Part shown: piece after piece, positions 26,194 to 34,959 of the stretch | How the letters are laid out: every line of letters begins with the position of its first letter | How positions within the stretch are numbered: position 1 is the stretch's first letter | From: Rhizocola hellebori | GTDB lineage: Bacteria > Actinomycetota > Actinomycetes > Mycobacteriales > Micromonosporaceae | Reading direction: 5' to 3' | DNA length: 64,000 nucleotides | Assembly: GCF_016862955.1 (NCBI RefSeq) | Contig: NZ_BONY01000045.1 | Coordinates: forward strand, 1 to 64,000 | Notes under the pieces: model-generated | Told to the model about the DNA's origin: nothing | What the model saw: the letters and a program-made list of their open reading frames with translations, nothing else | Database searches by the model: none | Program-made: the position numbers and the translations under genes

Positions 26194-27134
26194 CAGCAAC
26201 GGGGTCCAAAATCCTTTCGTTCGGCCATTACCAGCCGTCGCGGGTGCTGACCAACGACGACCTGGCTCAGATGGTCGACACCAACGACGAGTGGATCCAG
26301 TCTCGCGTCGGCATCAAGGAGCGGCGCATCGCCGATGGCGAGACCGTCGCCGACATGGCCGGGTTCGCCGCCGAGAAGGCCTTGGCCGCCTCCGGTCTGA
26401 CCGCGGCCGACATCGACCTGATCATTGTGGCGACCTGTTCCAACGCTGACCGCAGCCCCAACACCGCGTGCAAGGTGGCCGCGAAGCTGGGCATCGCGTC
26501 GCCGGCCGCCTTCGACCTCAACACCGCCTGCTCCGGCTTCTCGTACGCGCTCGCCAACGCCGATCACGCGATCCGTGCCGGCGCCGCGCGCAACGCCATC
26601 GTCATCGGCGTGGAGAAGCTGTCGGAGATCACCGATTGGACCGACCGGTCCACCGCCGTGATCTTCGGTGACGGCGCGGGCGCCGCCGTAATCACCTTGA
26701 CCACCGGCGACGAGGAGCCCGGCATCGGCCCCGTCGTCTGGGGCTCGGAGCCGAGCGAGGCGATCGCCATCAACGGCTGGCGGCCTTACATCGTCCAAGA
26801 AGGACAGAAGGTGTTCCGCTGGGCCACCACCACGGTGCCCGGCATCGCCCTCGCGGCCTGTGAAAAGGCCGGTGTCCTACCCGCTGACCTGGGCGGTTTC
26901 GTGCCGCATCAGGCCAACCTGCGCATCATCGAGCCGGTCGCACGCAAGATCGGTGTAAATCCGGATGTGGTGGCCCGCGACATTGTCGAGTCGGGCAACA
27001 CCTCGGCGGCGAGCATCCCGCTCGCGCTGTCCAAAATGATCGAGCGGGGCGAGGTCAAGTCCGGTACGCCGGTCCTCCTCGTCGGCTTCGGCGGTGGCCT
27101 GACCTATGCAGGCCAGGTTGTTCGCTGCCCGTAG
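26190..27134 (+). CDS. fabH: 3-oxoacyl-ACP synthase III
   Basis: 314 aa from ATG 26190, overlapping the fabD stop. It starts fatty-acid synthesis by condensing an acyl-CoA with malonyl-ACP. The catalytic triad is present: C114 in NTACSGF, H240 in FVPHQANLRI and N270 in ESGNTSAAS. The segment near residues 84-89 and the W33-equivalent in NDEWIQSRVGIKERR are typical of FabH. In related actinomycetes FabH prefers branched-chain starters such as isobutyryl-CoA. It lies in the fasR-fabD-fabH-acpP-fabF-accD cluster. Confidence 0.97.
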   Translation: MTATGSKILSFGHYQPSRVLTNDDLAQMVDTNDEWIQSRVGIKERRIADGETVADMAGFAAEKALAASGLTAADIDLIIVATCSNADRSPNTACKVAAKLGIASPAAFDLNTACSGFSYALANADHAIRAGAARNAIVIGVEKLSEITDWTDRSTAVIFGDGAGAAVITLTTGDEEPGIGPVVWGSEPSEAIAINGWRPYIVQEGQKVFRWATTTVPGIALAACEKAGVLPADLGGFVPHQANLRIIEPVARKIGVNPDVVARDIVESGNTSAASIPLALSKMIERGEVKSGTPVLLVGFGGGLTYAGQVVRCP

Positions 27135-27179
27135 TTCTGTAGTAACTCTCTAGTAAAGACACCATCGAAAGGGAAAGAA

Positions 27180-27419
27180 ATGACCAAGGACGAGATCGTC
27201 GCTGGCCTTGCCGAAATCCTCGAAGAGGTCGCCGGCGTGAACCCGGACGACGTCACGGAGGAGAAGTCCTTCACCGAAGACCTCGACGTCGACTCGCTCT
27301 CCATGGTCGAGGTCGTCGTTGCGGCGGAAGAGAAGTTCGGCGTGAAGATCCCGGACGACGAGGTGCAGAACCTCAAGACCGTCGGCGACGCCGCCGATTT
27401 CGTGCTCAAGCAGGCCTGA
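27180..27419 (+). CDS. acpP: Acyl carrier protein
   Basis: 79 aa, acidic, four-helix ACP. The phosphopantetheine attachment serine is S39 in the DSLSMVE motif. GAAAGGGAAAG upstream is a good ribosome-binding site, as expected for a highly expressed gene. It carries the growing acyl chain between FabD, FabH and FabF. It lies 45 bp after fabH and 10 bp before fabF. Confidence 0.97.
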   Translation: MTKDEIVAGLAEILEEVAGVNPDDVTEEKSFTEDLDVDSLSMVEVVVAAEEKFGVKIPDDEVQNLKTVGDAADFVLKQA

Positions 27420-27429
27420 GGAAACCATC

Positions 27430-28656
27430 GTGACAAAGCCTGACGTCGTCATAACAGGGCTCGGAGCGACCACCCCGCTCGGCGGAGATGTCGCCTCCAC
27501 CTGGGAAGCGATGCTGGCCGGACGCTCCGGGGTCAGCAAGCTGACCCAGGAGTGGGCCGCGCAGCTCCCGGTTCGCATCGCCGCCCAGCTCGCTGTCGAG
27601 CCAAGCGAGGTGCTGGACCGGATCAGACTGCGCAAACTCGACCGGTCCGAGGCCTGCGCGCTCATCGCCGCGGCCGAGGCGTGGGCCGACTCCGGCCTCG
27701 CCGATGCGGGCCTGGACAAAGAACGTCTCGGGGTCGTGGTCGGCTCGGGCATCGGCGGGGCGCAAACCCTGCTCGCCCAGGACGACATCCTCGAAGCCTC
27801 GGGTCCGCGCAAGGTGAGCCCGCACACGGTCCCGATGCTCATGCCCAACGGCCCGGCCGCCTTTGTCGGGCTGGAATACGGCGCAAAGGCCGGTGTGCAC
27901 GCGCCGACCAGCGCCTGCGCGACCGGCGCGGAGGCGATCGCGTGGGGCCTGGACATGATCCGCGCAGGCCGCGCGGACGTGGTCATCGCCGGTGGCGTGG
28001 AGGCGGTCATCCATCCGCTGCCGATCGCCGGCTTCGCCTCGATGCGCGCCATGTCAACGCGCAACGACGATCCCGAGCGGGCCTCCCGTCCCTGGGACAA
28101 GGGTCGTGACGGCTTCGTGCTCGGCGAGGGCGGCGGCATCGTCATCCTCGAGCGCGCCGATCACGCGTTGGCAAGGGGCGCCACGATTTACGGCAGGCTT
28201 GCCGGCGCCGGCATGACCTCCGACGGGTACGACATAGTGCAGCCGCATCCCGAAAGTGAAGGCGGCGGAAGGGCGATGCTCGCCGCGCTGCGCGACTCGG
28301 GCATCGCGGCCGTCGATGTCATGCACGTCAACGCGCACGCCACGTCGACCCCGGTCGGCGACATGGCTGAGATTCTCGGCGTCAGGCGGGTTCTTGGCGA
28401 TCACCCCGTGCTCACCGCCACCAAGTCGATGACCGGGCACCTGCTCGGCGCGGCCGGTGCGCTGGAGTCGATCGCAACGATCCTGTCCATTCGCGACAGT
28501 GTCATTCCGCCGACCATCAACCTTGATGACCCCGATGACGCGCTGACGCTCGATGTCGCCGCGCTCAAGGCCCGCCACATGCAGATCCCCGCTGCGCTGA
28601 ACAACTCGTTCGGCTTCGGTGGCCACAATGTGGCGTTGATTTTCTCGCGCGCCTGA
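27430..28656 (+). CDS. fabF: 3-oxoacyl-ACP synthase II
   Basis: 408 aa elongating ketosynthase. The nucleophile is C163 in TSACATG. The two histidines lie in NAHATSTPVGD (near residue 300) and MTGHLLGAAG (near 337), and the C-terminal NSFGFGGHN loop is present. It condenses acyl chains with malonyl-ACP. It is translated with acpP (10-bp gap) and followed 15 bp later by accD, placing malonyl-CoA supply and use in one transcription unit. Confidence 0.97.
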   Translation: MTKPDVVITGLGATTPLGGDVASTWEAMLAGRSGVSKLTQEWAAQLPVRIAAQLAVEPSEVLDRIRLRKLDRSEACALIAAAEAWADSGLADAGLDKERLGVVVGSGIGGAQTLLAQDDILEASGPRKVSPHTVPMLMPNGPAAFVGLEYGAKAGVHAPTSACATGAEAIAWGLDMIRAGRADVVIAGGVEAVIHPLPIAGFASMRAMSTRNDDPERASRPWDKGRDGFVLGEGGGIVILERADHALARGATIYGRLAGAGMTSDGYDIVQPHPESEGGGRAMLAALRDSGIAAVDVMHVNAHATSTPVGDMAEILGVRRVLGDHPVLTATKSMTGHLLGAAGALESIATILSIRDSVIPPTINLDDPDDALTLDVAALKARHMQIPAALNNSFGFGGHNVALIFSRA

Positions 28657-28671
28657 TTTTTGGAGACATAG

Positions 28672-30084
28672 ATGACCATCACCCCGGCGGCGGTTGACGA
28701 AACCGCCGTGGACTACCGTGATCCATTGGTGCGGTTGCGCGCTCTCTTCGACCAGGGCACCCTGCGCACCCTCACCGGCCAGGACGACTCCGGGGTGGTC
28801 GGTGCGCGTGGCGAGATCGATGGCACGAAGGTCATCGCTTTCGCCACTGACGCCACCAAAATGGGTGGCGCGATGGGCATCGAGGGATGCAGACATGTCG
28901 TCGATGCCATCGACATCGCCGTGCGGGAAAGGGTTCCGGTCATCGGGCTGTGGCACTCCGGCGGGGCGCGCCTTGCCGAGGGGGTCACCGCGCTCGACGG
29001 GGTGGGTCAGGTCTTCGCGGCCATGGTTCGCGCGTCCGGCCGGGTGCCGCAGATCTCGGTCGTGCTCGGCCCCGCCGCCGGTGGCGCCGCCTACGGCCCA
29101 GCGCTGACCGACATCGTCATCATGGGCGCCGAGGGACGCATCTTCGTGACCGGGCCGGAGGTGGTCCGCAGCGTCACCGGCGAGCAGGTGGACATGGAAC
29201 GCCTCGGTGGTCCCGAGCCGCACGGCCGCCGCTCCGGCGTCGTGCACATCACCACCAAGGACGACGACTCCGCCCTGGCAGAGGCGCGCAAGGTCGCCAA
29301 ACTCCTTGGCGCGCAAGGCCGCCTCTCCCCCGCCGACGTGGCCGAGGAGCGCGACCTCGCCGCCTCCATGCCGCCCGAGGCGTCCCGCGCCTACGACGTC
29401 AAGCCGGTGGTCAAAGCGCTGCTCGACGAGCCGGGTGTGGAGCTGCACAACAAGTGGTCGCCGAACATCGTCACCACGCTCGGCCGTTTCGCCGGGCGGA
29501 CGGTCGGTGTCATCGCCAACAATCCGCTGCGCCTCGGCGGTTGCCTCGACGCGTCCAGCGCCGAGAAAGCCGCTCGTTTCGTGCGGATGTGCGACTCCCT
29601 GGGCGTCCCGCTGATCGTGCTCGTCGATGTCCCCGGCTACCTGCCCGGCCTCGGCCAGGAATGGGACGGCGTGGTGCGCCGCGGGGCCAAGCTCCTGCAC
29701 GCCTTCGCCGAAGCCGTCGTGCCGCGGGTAACCCTGGTGACCCGCAAGGCCTACGGTGGCGCCTACATCGCCATGAACTCGCGTTCCCTCGGCGCCACAG
29801 CCGTTTTCGCCTGGCCCAATGCCGAGATCGCGGTCATGGGCGCCAGCGCGGCCGTGAACATCCTGCACCGCAAGAAGCTCGCGGCCTCCCCCGCCGAGGA
29901 GCGGGAAGCGTTGCGCGCCAACCTCATCGAGCAGCAGCTGCACGAGGCCGGCGGCGTCCAGCGCGCCCTGGAGATCGGCGTGGTCGACGACATCATCAAG
30001 CCCACCGAGACCCGCAAGCGCATAGCCGAAGCCCTGGCCAACGCCCCCGCGGCGCGCGGTGCTCACGGCAACATCCCGCTGTAA
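28672..30084 (+). CDS. accD: Acyl-CoA carboxylase beta subunit (carboxyltransferase)
   Basis: 470 aa, both carboxyltransferase lobes in one chain as in actinobacterial AccD/PccB. The oxyanion/acyl-CoA region GPAAGGAAYGPALTD and the C-lobe TRKAYGGAYIAMNSR carry the conserved glycines. It transfers carboxyl from biotin to acetyl- or propionyl-CoA together with a biotinylated alpha subunit, which is not in this window. It follows fabF by 15 bp and probably supplies malonyl-CoA for the fab genes. A close paralogue begins at the right edge of the window. A hairpin 19 bp after the stop may end the operon. Confidence 0.93.
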   Translation: MTITPAAVDETAVDYRDPLVRLRALFDQGTLRTLTGQDDSGVVGARGEIDGTKVIAFATDATKMGGAMGIEGCRHVVDAIDIAVRERVPVIGLWHSGGARLAEGVTALDGVGQVFAAMVRASGRVPQISVVLGPAAGGAAYGPALTDIVIMGAEGRIFVTGPEVVRSVTGEQVDMERLGGPEPHGRRSGVVHITTKDDDSALAEARKVAKLLGAQGRLSPADVAEERDLAASMPPEASRAYDVKPVVKALLDEPGVELHNKWSPNIVTTLGRFAGRTVGVIANNPLRLGGCLDASSAEKAARFVRMCDSLGVPLIVLVDVPGYLPGLGQEWDGVVRRGAKLLHAFAEAVVPRVTLVTRKAYGGAYIAMNSRSLGATAVFAWPNAEIAVMGASAAVNILHRKKLAASPAEEREALRANLIEQQLHEAGGVQRALEIGVVDDIIKPTETRKRIAEALANAPAARGAHGNIPL

Positions 30085-30102
30085 CACGCCAATTTCCCGT
30101 TG

Positions 30103-30128
30103 CGCCGCCTGGTTTCCGCCGGGCGGCG
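30103..30128 (+). terminator. Probable terminator of the fatty-acid operon
   Basis: Arms CGCCGCC (30103-30109) and GGCGGCG (30122-30128) with a 12-base loop, followed by a short T stretch (GTTTCC). It lies 19 bp after the accD stop. The remaining sequence up to the HAD gene at 30218 shows nothing else. Confidence 0.55.
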
Positions 30129-30217
30129 TTTCCGCGGTTGGCGGGCCGCCGGGTGAACTCCTGGGCGGAGGCAACGCCATGTCCGTGCTTGGTTTCGCGT
30201 TCGCGTAACCTGCGCTG

Positions 30218-30844
30218 GTGACCTTGCCGCTGCCTCCGGGTGACTTCCACGCCTATCTCTTCGACTGTGACGGCACCATCGTCGACTCCATGCCCCTGCA
30301 CTACGTCGCTTGGAAACAAGCCCTCCACGAGTGGGGCTGCGAATTTCCCGAGGACCTCTTCTACGCCTGGGGCGGGCGGCCGGCAACCGACATCATCGCT
30401 TCGCTCAATGAGCGCCACGGCCTGGCCATGCCCATCGACACCGTGGACGAACGCAGAGATGCCCTCTTCCGCCAGCTTCTGCCCCAGCTCACCGCCGTGC
30501 CCGAGGTTCTCCTCCACATCGACGATGCCTTCGGCCGCATCCCCTTCGCCGTAGTCTCCGGCGGCGTGCGTGACTCGGTCACGGCTTCGCTCGGCCAGCT
30601 TGGCCTGCTTGACAAGTTCAAGGTGATGGTCTGCGCAGGTGATTACAGTAGAAGCAAGCCAGATCCAGAGTGCTTCCTGCTCGCCGCCGAGCGCCTCAAT
30701 GTCGCGCCGCGCCACTGCCTGGTCTTCGAGGACACCGACCTGGGCGTCCAGGCCGCCATCGCCGCTGGAATGGCTTACGTCCGAGTTCCCTCGGCGTTTG
30801 CCCGCTCGTCTGCGGGTAGCGTTCCACTTGATGATGGCGCATGA
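30218..30844 (+). CDS. HAD-superfamily hydrolase (beta-phosphoglucomutase-like)
   Basis: 208 aa, GTG start. All four HAD motifs are visible: FDCDGTIVDS (nucleophile and acid/base Asp near residues 16-18), VVSGG, the lysine in SKPDPECF, and VFEDTDLGVQAA. An alpha-helical cap lies between motifs I and II, as in phosphoglycolate phosphatases and beta-phosphoglucomutases. It probably acts on a sugar phosphate. It is followed after 16 bp by an aldo/keto reductase gene, and the two are likely co-transcribed. Confidence 0.85.
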   Translation: MTLPLPPGDFHAYLFDCDGTIVDSMPLHYVAWKQALHEWGCEFPEDLFYAWGGRPATDIIASLNERHGLAMPIDTVDERRDALFRQLLPQLTAVPEVLLHIDDAFGRIPFAVVSGGVRDSVTASLGQLGLLDKFKVMVCAGDYSRSKPDPECFLLAAERLNVAPRHCLVFEDTDLGVQAAIAAGMAYVRVPSAFARSSAGSVPLDDGA

Positions 30845-30860
30845 CGCGGAGGAGAAGATC

Positions 30861-31652
30861 ATGACTTCTATCGACGGGCAGCCTGCGGTCACCCTGGCCG
30901 GTGGCAGCGAGATGCCACTGCTGGGCTTCGGCACCTGGCAGGCGCGCGGTAGCAGCTGCTACGACGCGGTCGTCGCCGCGCTACAAGCGGGCTACCGCCA
31001 CATCGACACCGCCACCATGTACGCCAACGAGGCCGAGGTGGGCCGGGCGCTGCGCGACAGCGGCGTGCCCCGGTCGGAGGTCTTCATCACGACCAAACTG
31101 CCACCCGACCGAGCGGGCCACGAAAGCTCCACCCTCCGCGCAAGCCTGCACGGGCTAGGCGTCGACGCGATCGACCTGTGGCTCATCCACTGGCCACCCG
31201 CGGGCCGCCGCTCCGTCTCGGTGTGGCGCGAGTTCATCGCCGCCCGCGACGCAGGCCTGACCAAGGCGATCGGCGTGAGCAACTATTCCGCCGCCCAAAT
31301 GGACGAGCTCGACAAGGAAACCGGACAGCGTCCCGAGGTCAACCAGATCAGGTGGAGCCCAGCGCTGCACGACCCCGCCGTTCACCAGCAGCACCGCAAG
31401 CGCGGCATCGTGCTGGAGGGCTACAGCCCATTCAAGACAACAAATCTGAACGACCCCACCCTCACCGGCATAGCCGAAGCACACGGCGTGACGGCGGCAC
31501 AGGTAGTGCTGCGCTGGCACATCCAGCACGAGATTGTGGCGATCCCGAAATCGGTGACGCCGCACCGCATCCGCGTGAACGCCGACATATTCGGCTTCAC
31601 CCTCACCACCGAGCAGATGACCCAAATCGACGCCCTCGGCCACACCCACTAA
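30861..31652 (+). CDS. Aldo/keto reductase
   Basis: 263 aa from ATG 30861; GGAGGAG at 30848-30854 sets this start. The AKR tetrad is present: Asp and Tyr in GYRHIDTATMYANE (near residues 42-55), Lys in ITTKLP and His in LWLIHWPP. The NADPH-binding C-terminal part has IPKSVTPHRIRVNADIFGF. It reduces aldehydes or ketones with NADPH in the cytoplasm; the AKR5-type sequence suggests 2,5-diketo-gluconate or methylglyoxal-like substrates. It follows the HAD gene by 16 bp and is convergent with an MFS gene. Confidence 0.88.
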   Translation: MTSIDGQPAVTLAGGSEMPLLGFGTWQARGSSCYDAVVAALQAGYRHIDTATMYANEAEVGRALRDSGVPRSEVFITTKLPPDRAGHESSTLRASLHGLGVDAIDLWLIHWPPAGRRSVSVWREFIAARDAGLTKAIGVSNYSAAQMDELDKETGQRPEVNQIRWSPALHDPAVHQQHRKRGIVLEGYSPFKTTNLNDPTLTGIAEAHGVTAAQVVLRWHIQHEIVAIPKSVTPHRIRVNADIFGFTLTTEQMTQIDALGHTH

Positions 31653-31701
31653 CCAGCAACCTGATTCACGGGTCCGCCCAGGCTGGGGGTGAACCGCGCC
31701 T

Positions 31702-33099
31702 TCAGCGGCGCGAGATCCAGGCGGTTCCGGAAAGGGGCAGGTGGCGAAAGCGGCGCAGCCGCAGCGAGAGTCGGCGGCAGGGAGGTCCCACGAGCAGGTG
31801 GGGTGTTGTTGCCAACACCCCACCCGCTGGTCGGCGGCGCAGCCGCCGGGCCTTCGTCGCCGCACGGGAGTTCACGGCGCGCAACCACCACGAACCGGGT
31901 CGGTGGGGCGGGAGGCCGGGAGGTTGGTGGGGTGGGGGGGTGGGGAGCCAGCGGCGGGCGAGGAGGGCTACGCAGGTTAGGGGCAGGGCGAATAGGGCGA
32001 TCAGGGTGGTGGCGGGTAGATGGGTTGAGCCTAGGCCGTATCCGAAGTAGACGGTGACCGCGAGCAGCTCGGCGCCGAGGCCGGCTACGGATAGGACGGT
32101 GGCGCGGGCGGTGGTGGCGATGGCTTGCTGTAGGCGGGATTCGGAGACCAGGCGCACGATCTGGGTGGCGCCGAAGCTGCCGGCCACCAGGAGCATGGCC
32201 AGGACAGGGTGACCGGTCAAGGGGCCGATGGCGAGCAGGGCGGCCGCGGCGAGCAGGAGCCGGCCGGCGGTGGCGGGTGAGATGGTGGCCAAGCGAGACG
32301 TGACTGTGGCGGCGGCCGCCATGGCGACGGCGGGGATCAGGAGCAGCAGGGGCACCAGGGCCGTGGCCGCGCCGAGTTCCTTGAGCAGCAAGGGAAGGAA
32401 CTCGTCGAAGGCGGTGAGCCCGGCCATCGCGATGGCGAGGATGAGCACGTGCCGGACGATGGGGTGGAAACGGGCCTCGTGCAGCCCGGCGCGTAGCTGG
32501 TGAAGGTATTCGGTCACGCCGCCGGTGGCGGTGGCCTTGACCCGTGGGGTTTCCGGGAACGACAGCGCGGCGGCCACCCCGGCCAGGGACACCGCGACGC
32601 TCAGCCAGCCTGCCAACCCGTACCCGCCAAAGGAAAAGATTGGTGCGCCGAGAGCCGTCGCCAGCATCATGGCGGCAATGGCCAGGGTCTGGCCGCGGCC
32701 CACGATGCGCAGGTAGGCGTCGGTCTGGCCGATGGCGGCCAGCTCGTCATAGACGAGGGCCTCGACGGCGCCGGATTTCATGGCGCTGCGGATGCCCCAC
32801 AGCACGAAGCCGAGGGCGAAACCCCAATAGCTGGGCCAGATCGTCCAGATCAGGAAGCCCACGCCACGGATGGCCGCGCCCAGGGCCACGAGTTTGCGCC
32901 GGGAGAACGCGTCAGCCCAAGCGCCGGAAGGGATCTCGACGGTGAAGGCGGTGACCGACCAGATGACGAACAGCGAGGCCAGCTCGCCCGCGGAGACCCC
33001 AGAGTCGATCATGTAGAGCGCGTAAAGGGGAAACCAGGGGATGAACTCGTCGGTGATGCGGAGCGCGTAGAGACTACGAGCGAGCCGCCGAGTGGTCAC
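31702..33099 (-). CDS. MFS transporter with an unusual C-terminal tail
   Basis: 465 aa. About 390 residues form a 12-helix MFS permease with the A-like motif GAWADAFSRRKLV (near 58-70) and FVLWGIRSAMKSGAVEALVYDEL. Efflux is likely, substrate unknown. The last ~75 residues, from PTPPPHQPPG on, are Pro/Arg-rich and not membrane-like. Their DNA contains two perfect hairpins (31797-31824 and 31832-31848), which suggests that the original stop was lost and the frame now reads through an old terminator region. It lies 7 bp after the DUF3145 gene on the same strand, so the two are one operon. Confidence 0.82.
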   Translation of the reverse strand: MTTRRLARSLYALRITDEFIPWFPLYALYMIDSGVSAGELASLFVIWSVTAFTVEIPSGAWADAFSRRKLVALGAAIRGVGFLIWTIWPSYWGFALGFVLWGIRSAMKSGAVEALVYDELAAIGQTDAYLRIVGRGQTLAIAAMMLATALGAPIFSFGGYGLAGWLSVAVSLAGVAAALSFPETPRVKATATGGVTEYLHQLRAGLHEARFHPIVRHVLILAIAMAGLTAFDEFLPLLLKELGAATALVPLLLLIPAVAMAAAATVTSRLATISPATAGRLLLAAAALLAIGPLTGHPVLAMLLVAGSFGATQIVRLVSESRLQQAIATTARATVLSVAGLGAELLAVTVYFGYGLGSTHLPATTLIALFALPLTCVALLARRWLPTPPPHQPPGLPPHRPGSWWLRAVNSRAATKARRLRRRPAGGVLATTPHLLVGPPCRRLSLRLRRFRHLPLSGTAWISRR

Positions 33100-33106
33100 C
33101 CAGGCA

Positions 33107-33598
33107 TCATCCTGCGCGGGTCAACAGGGTTACCGGCGCTCCTTCGGCGGCGTAGCGGTACGGCTCAAGCTCCTGGTCCCATTCGGTGCCCATCGCCGCG
33201 TCGAGCGCGAAAGCGAGCGCCTCCGGGGTGCGGGCCGACGCGATGAGGGTGCGCAGCCTGTCCTCACCGATCTGGATGTCGCCCGCGGCACCGGTGGTGG
33301 CGCGGAACAGGCCGCGCGACGGGACGTGCATGAAACGCTCCCCGTCGACGCCGGCGCTCGGCTCCTCGGTCACCTCGAAGCGGACCATCGACCACTGGCG
33401 AAGCTCGTGGGCGATTTGTGCCGCAGTGCCCGGTCTTCCGGACCATCCGCACTCGGCGCGACGCGCGCTTGGCTCGACCGGCTGGACCGTCCACGGCAAA
33501 CTCACCGGGATCGCGAGCGCACGAGACATAGCCCACTCGATGTGTTGACACAAAGCGAGCGGGCTCGAGTGGACGTATACAACGCCACGCGTCGGCAC
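33107..33598 (-). CDS. DUF3145 family protein
   Basis: 163 aa, matching the actinobacterial DUF3145 family over its whole length: GVVYVHSSPLALCQHIEWA at the N-terminus, the Trp-rich ECGWSGRPGTAAQIA, and the C-terminal GTEWDQELEPYRYAAEGAP. Soluble, no known function. In streptomycetes it is a regular neighbour of the fabF/accD cluster, as here. It is followed at 7 bp by the MFS gene. Confidence 0.88.
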   Translation of the reverse strand: MPTRGVVYVHSSPLALCQHIEWAMSRALAIPVSLPWTVQPVEPSARRAECGWSGRPGTAAQIAHELRQWSMVRFEVTEEPSAGVDGERFMHVPSRGLFRATTGAAGDIQIGEDRLRTLIASARTPEALAFALDAAMGTEWDQELEPYRYAAEGAPVTLLTRAG

Positions 33599-33731
33599 TT
33601 AAATGACCTCCCGGCAGGACAGGCACGTCTTCCCCTACGACCTGGCTGATCGGGTGTCAAGTTGTCAGCCCATGATGACTGCTGCGGCGATGTGACGCCA
33701 GTGACTCGCCAAGAACGAGACCGAACTTTTT

Positions 33732-33745
33732 CCCCGTGTACGGGG
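33732..33745. promoter_or_regulatory. Palindrome CCCCG-TGTA-CGGGG upstream of the gene at 33800
   Basis: A perfect 5-bp inverted repeat with a 4-base centre lies in a T-rich stretch. A -10-like TAGAGT follows at 33751-33756. It is the only candidate operator in the 200-bp region between the divergent DUF3145 gene and the small-protein gene. Confidence 0.4.
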
Positions 33746-33799
33746 TCGTGTAGAGTTTTTCCGGCAATCAGCCTTCAGCGTTTTCCCAAGGAGCAGCTC

Positions 33800-34129
33800 G
33801 TGGCGACCAACACTTCAAAGACCGCGCGCGCGTCAGTCCGAGCTGGACAAGCAGGCAAGGACGGCGCGCTCAGCGTGCTTGGCGAGTACAAGTACGTCAT
33901 CCCGCTCAACAGCGGCAAGCACGCCTATGTCCGTAACCTGACCAACGGCAAGACGGTCCACCTGAGCACCTCCTCCGACGCGTTCGTCGAGGAGATCCGG
34001 GTGCTGGCCGCCGCCGGTCACGCCACGAAGATCCGCGCCGAGCTGGTCGCGCTCAACACCGCCCACCCGGGCCAGGGTTGGGACGCCACCGAGAAGCGTC
34101 TCGTCGAAGCCGGCGTGTTCGAGGGCTGA
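33800..34129 (+). CDS. Small conserved basic protein, function unknown
   Basis: 109 aa from GTG 33800, chosen because AAGGAG lies at good spacing; a longer frame from 33662 covers the promoter. The first ~25 residues are Ala/Lys/Arg/Thr-rich. The rest is a compact soluble domain (LGEYKYVIPLNSGKHAYVRN, TNGKTVHLSTSSDAFVEEI, NTAHPGQGWDATEKRLVEAG). No membrane segment and no recognised motif. A strong bidirectional terminator follows, so it is transcribed alone. Confidence 0.65.
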   Translation: MATNTSKTARASVRAGQAGKDGALSVLGEYKYVIPLNSGKHAYVRNLTNGKTVHLSTSSDAFVEEIRVLAAAGHATKIRAELVALNTAHPGQGWDATEKRLVEAGVFEG

Positions 34130-34147
34130 CGCCCCGACAGACATTGA

Positions 34148-34175
34148 TAAGGCCCGCCCGGACAGGCGGGCCTTA
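34148..34175. terminator. Bidirectional terminator hairpin
   Basis: Perfect 11-bp arms TAAGGCCCGCC/GGCGGGCCTTA with a 6-base loop, placed exactly between the convergent genes ending at 34129 and 34180. T/A residues flank both sides, so it can serve both. Confidence 0.85.
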
Positions 34176-34179
34176 TGTC

Positions 34180-34815
34180 TTATGGGTTGAGGATCGTCAC
34201 CTGTCCGGTGTCGAGGTCGTAGACCGCGCCGACGACGTGTGCACGGCCCACCCGGTCGGCCTCGGCCAGCCGGTCGACCTTGCGCAGCGACTCGACCGTG
34301 CGGGCGACATGCTGGCGCAGCGCCTTGTGCTCTACGTCGGGGTCATGGATGCCGACCGCGGTGACCGACGGCTCGATCTGCTCAACCAGGTAGCCAAGCG
34401 ACCCGCTCGGAATATCTCCGGAGCGCATGGCTTCGATGGTGGACGCGATCGCCCCGCAGCGCTCGTGGCCAAGCACCATCACCAGCGACACATCGAGCTC
34501 ACCGACCGCGAACTCGATGGACCCGACGATGCTTCGATCTAGCACGTGGCCGCCGGCCCGGACCACGCAGATCGACCCGAAATTCTGATCGAAGACCGCT
34601 TCTAGAGGCACTCGCGAATCGATGCAGCCAACCACGACGGCGTAGGGCTGCTGGGCGCGCGAGCTCGCTGCCGCATTGGCGACATGGTGTCCATATCGCG
34701 GGCGGCCGGCGACGAAGCGACGATTGCCGGCAAGCAGGTTGGCGAGCGCTTCGACAGGGCCGGGTCGGGAACCCGTCTGCGATCGCGCTGGAACCGTGTC
34801 AGCGTGAAACGTCAC
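34180..34815 (-). CDS. Beta-class carbonic anhydrase
   Basis: 211 aa if started at GTG 34815; a TTG at 34866 would add 17 residues, and neither start has a clear ribosome-binding site. Zinc ligands and catalytic dyad are all visible: Cys, Asp and Arg in VGCIDSRVP (near 62-70), then His and Cys in LGHERCGAI (near 116-124). It interconverts CO2 and bicarbonate in the cytoplasm, supplying bicarbonate to carboxylases such as AccD-type enzymes. It is divergent from dedA-helR and ends at the shared terminator. Confidence 0.9.
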   Translation of the reverse strand: MTFHADTVPARSQTGSRPGPVEALANLLAGNRRFVAGRPRYGHHVANAAASSRAQQPYAVVVGCIDSRVPLEAVFDQNFGSICVVRAGGHVLDRSIVGSIEFAVGELDVSLVMVLGHERCGAIASTIEAMRSGDIPSGSLGYLVEQIEPSVTAVGIHDPDVEHKALRQHVARTVESLRKVDRLAEADRVGRAHVVGAVYDLDTGQVTILNP

Positions 34816-34890
34816 GAGAATACTGTCGCTGTTTCGCCTAGTTTCCGGGAAGCGAACGGCTAACAAATGTCGTAAGTGTCACGCACGAGA

Positions 34891-34904
34891 GGGCTCAGAA
34901 GCCC
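34891..34904. promoter_or_regulatory. Inverted repeat GGGCT-CAGA-AGCCC before dedA-helR
   Basis: A perfect 5-bp inverted repeat extended by C/G-rich flanks lies 10 bp before a -10-like TATCTT (34914-34919), and 56 bp before the dedA start. It overlaps where a -35 element would be. A regulatory role is inferred. Confidence 0.4.
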
Positions 34905-34959
34905 CGAGTCAGGTATCTTTTCGCGGGCAGGTCCAGCGTGGCGCAGGAAGGGGTCATCG

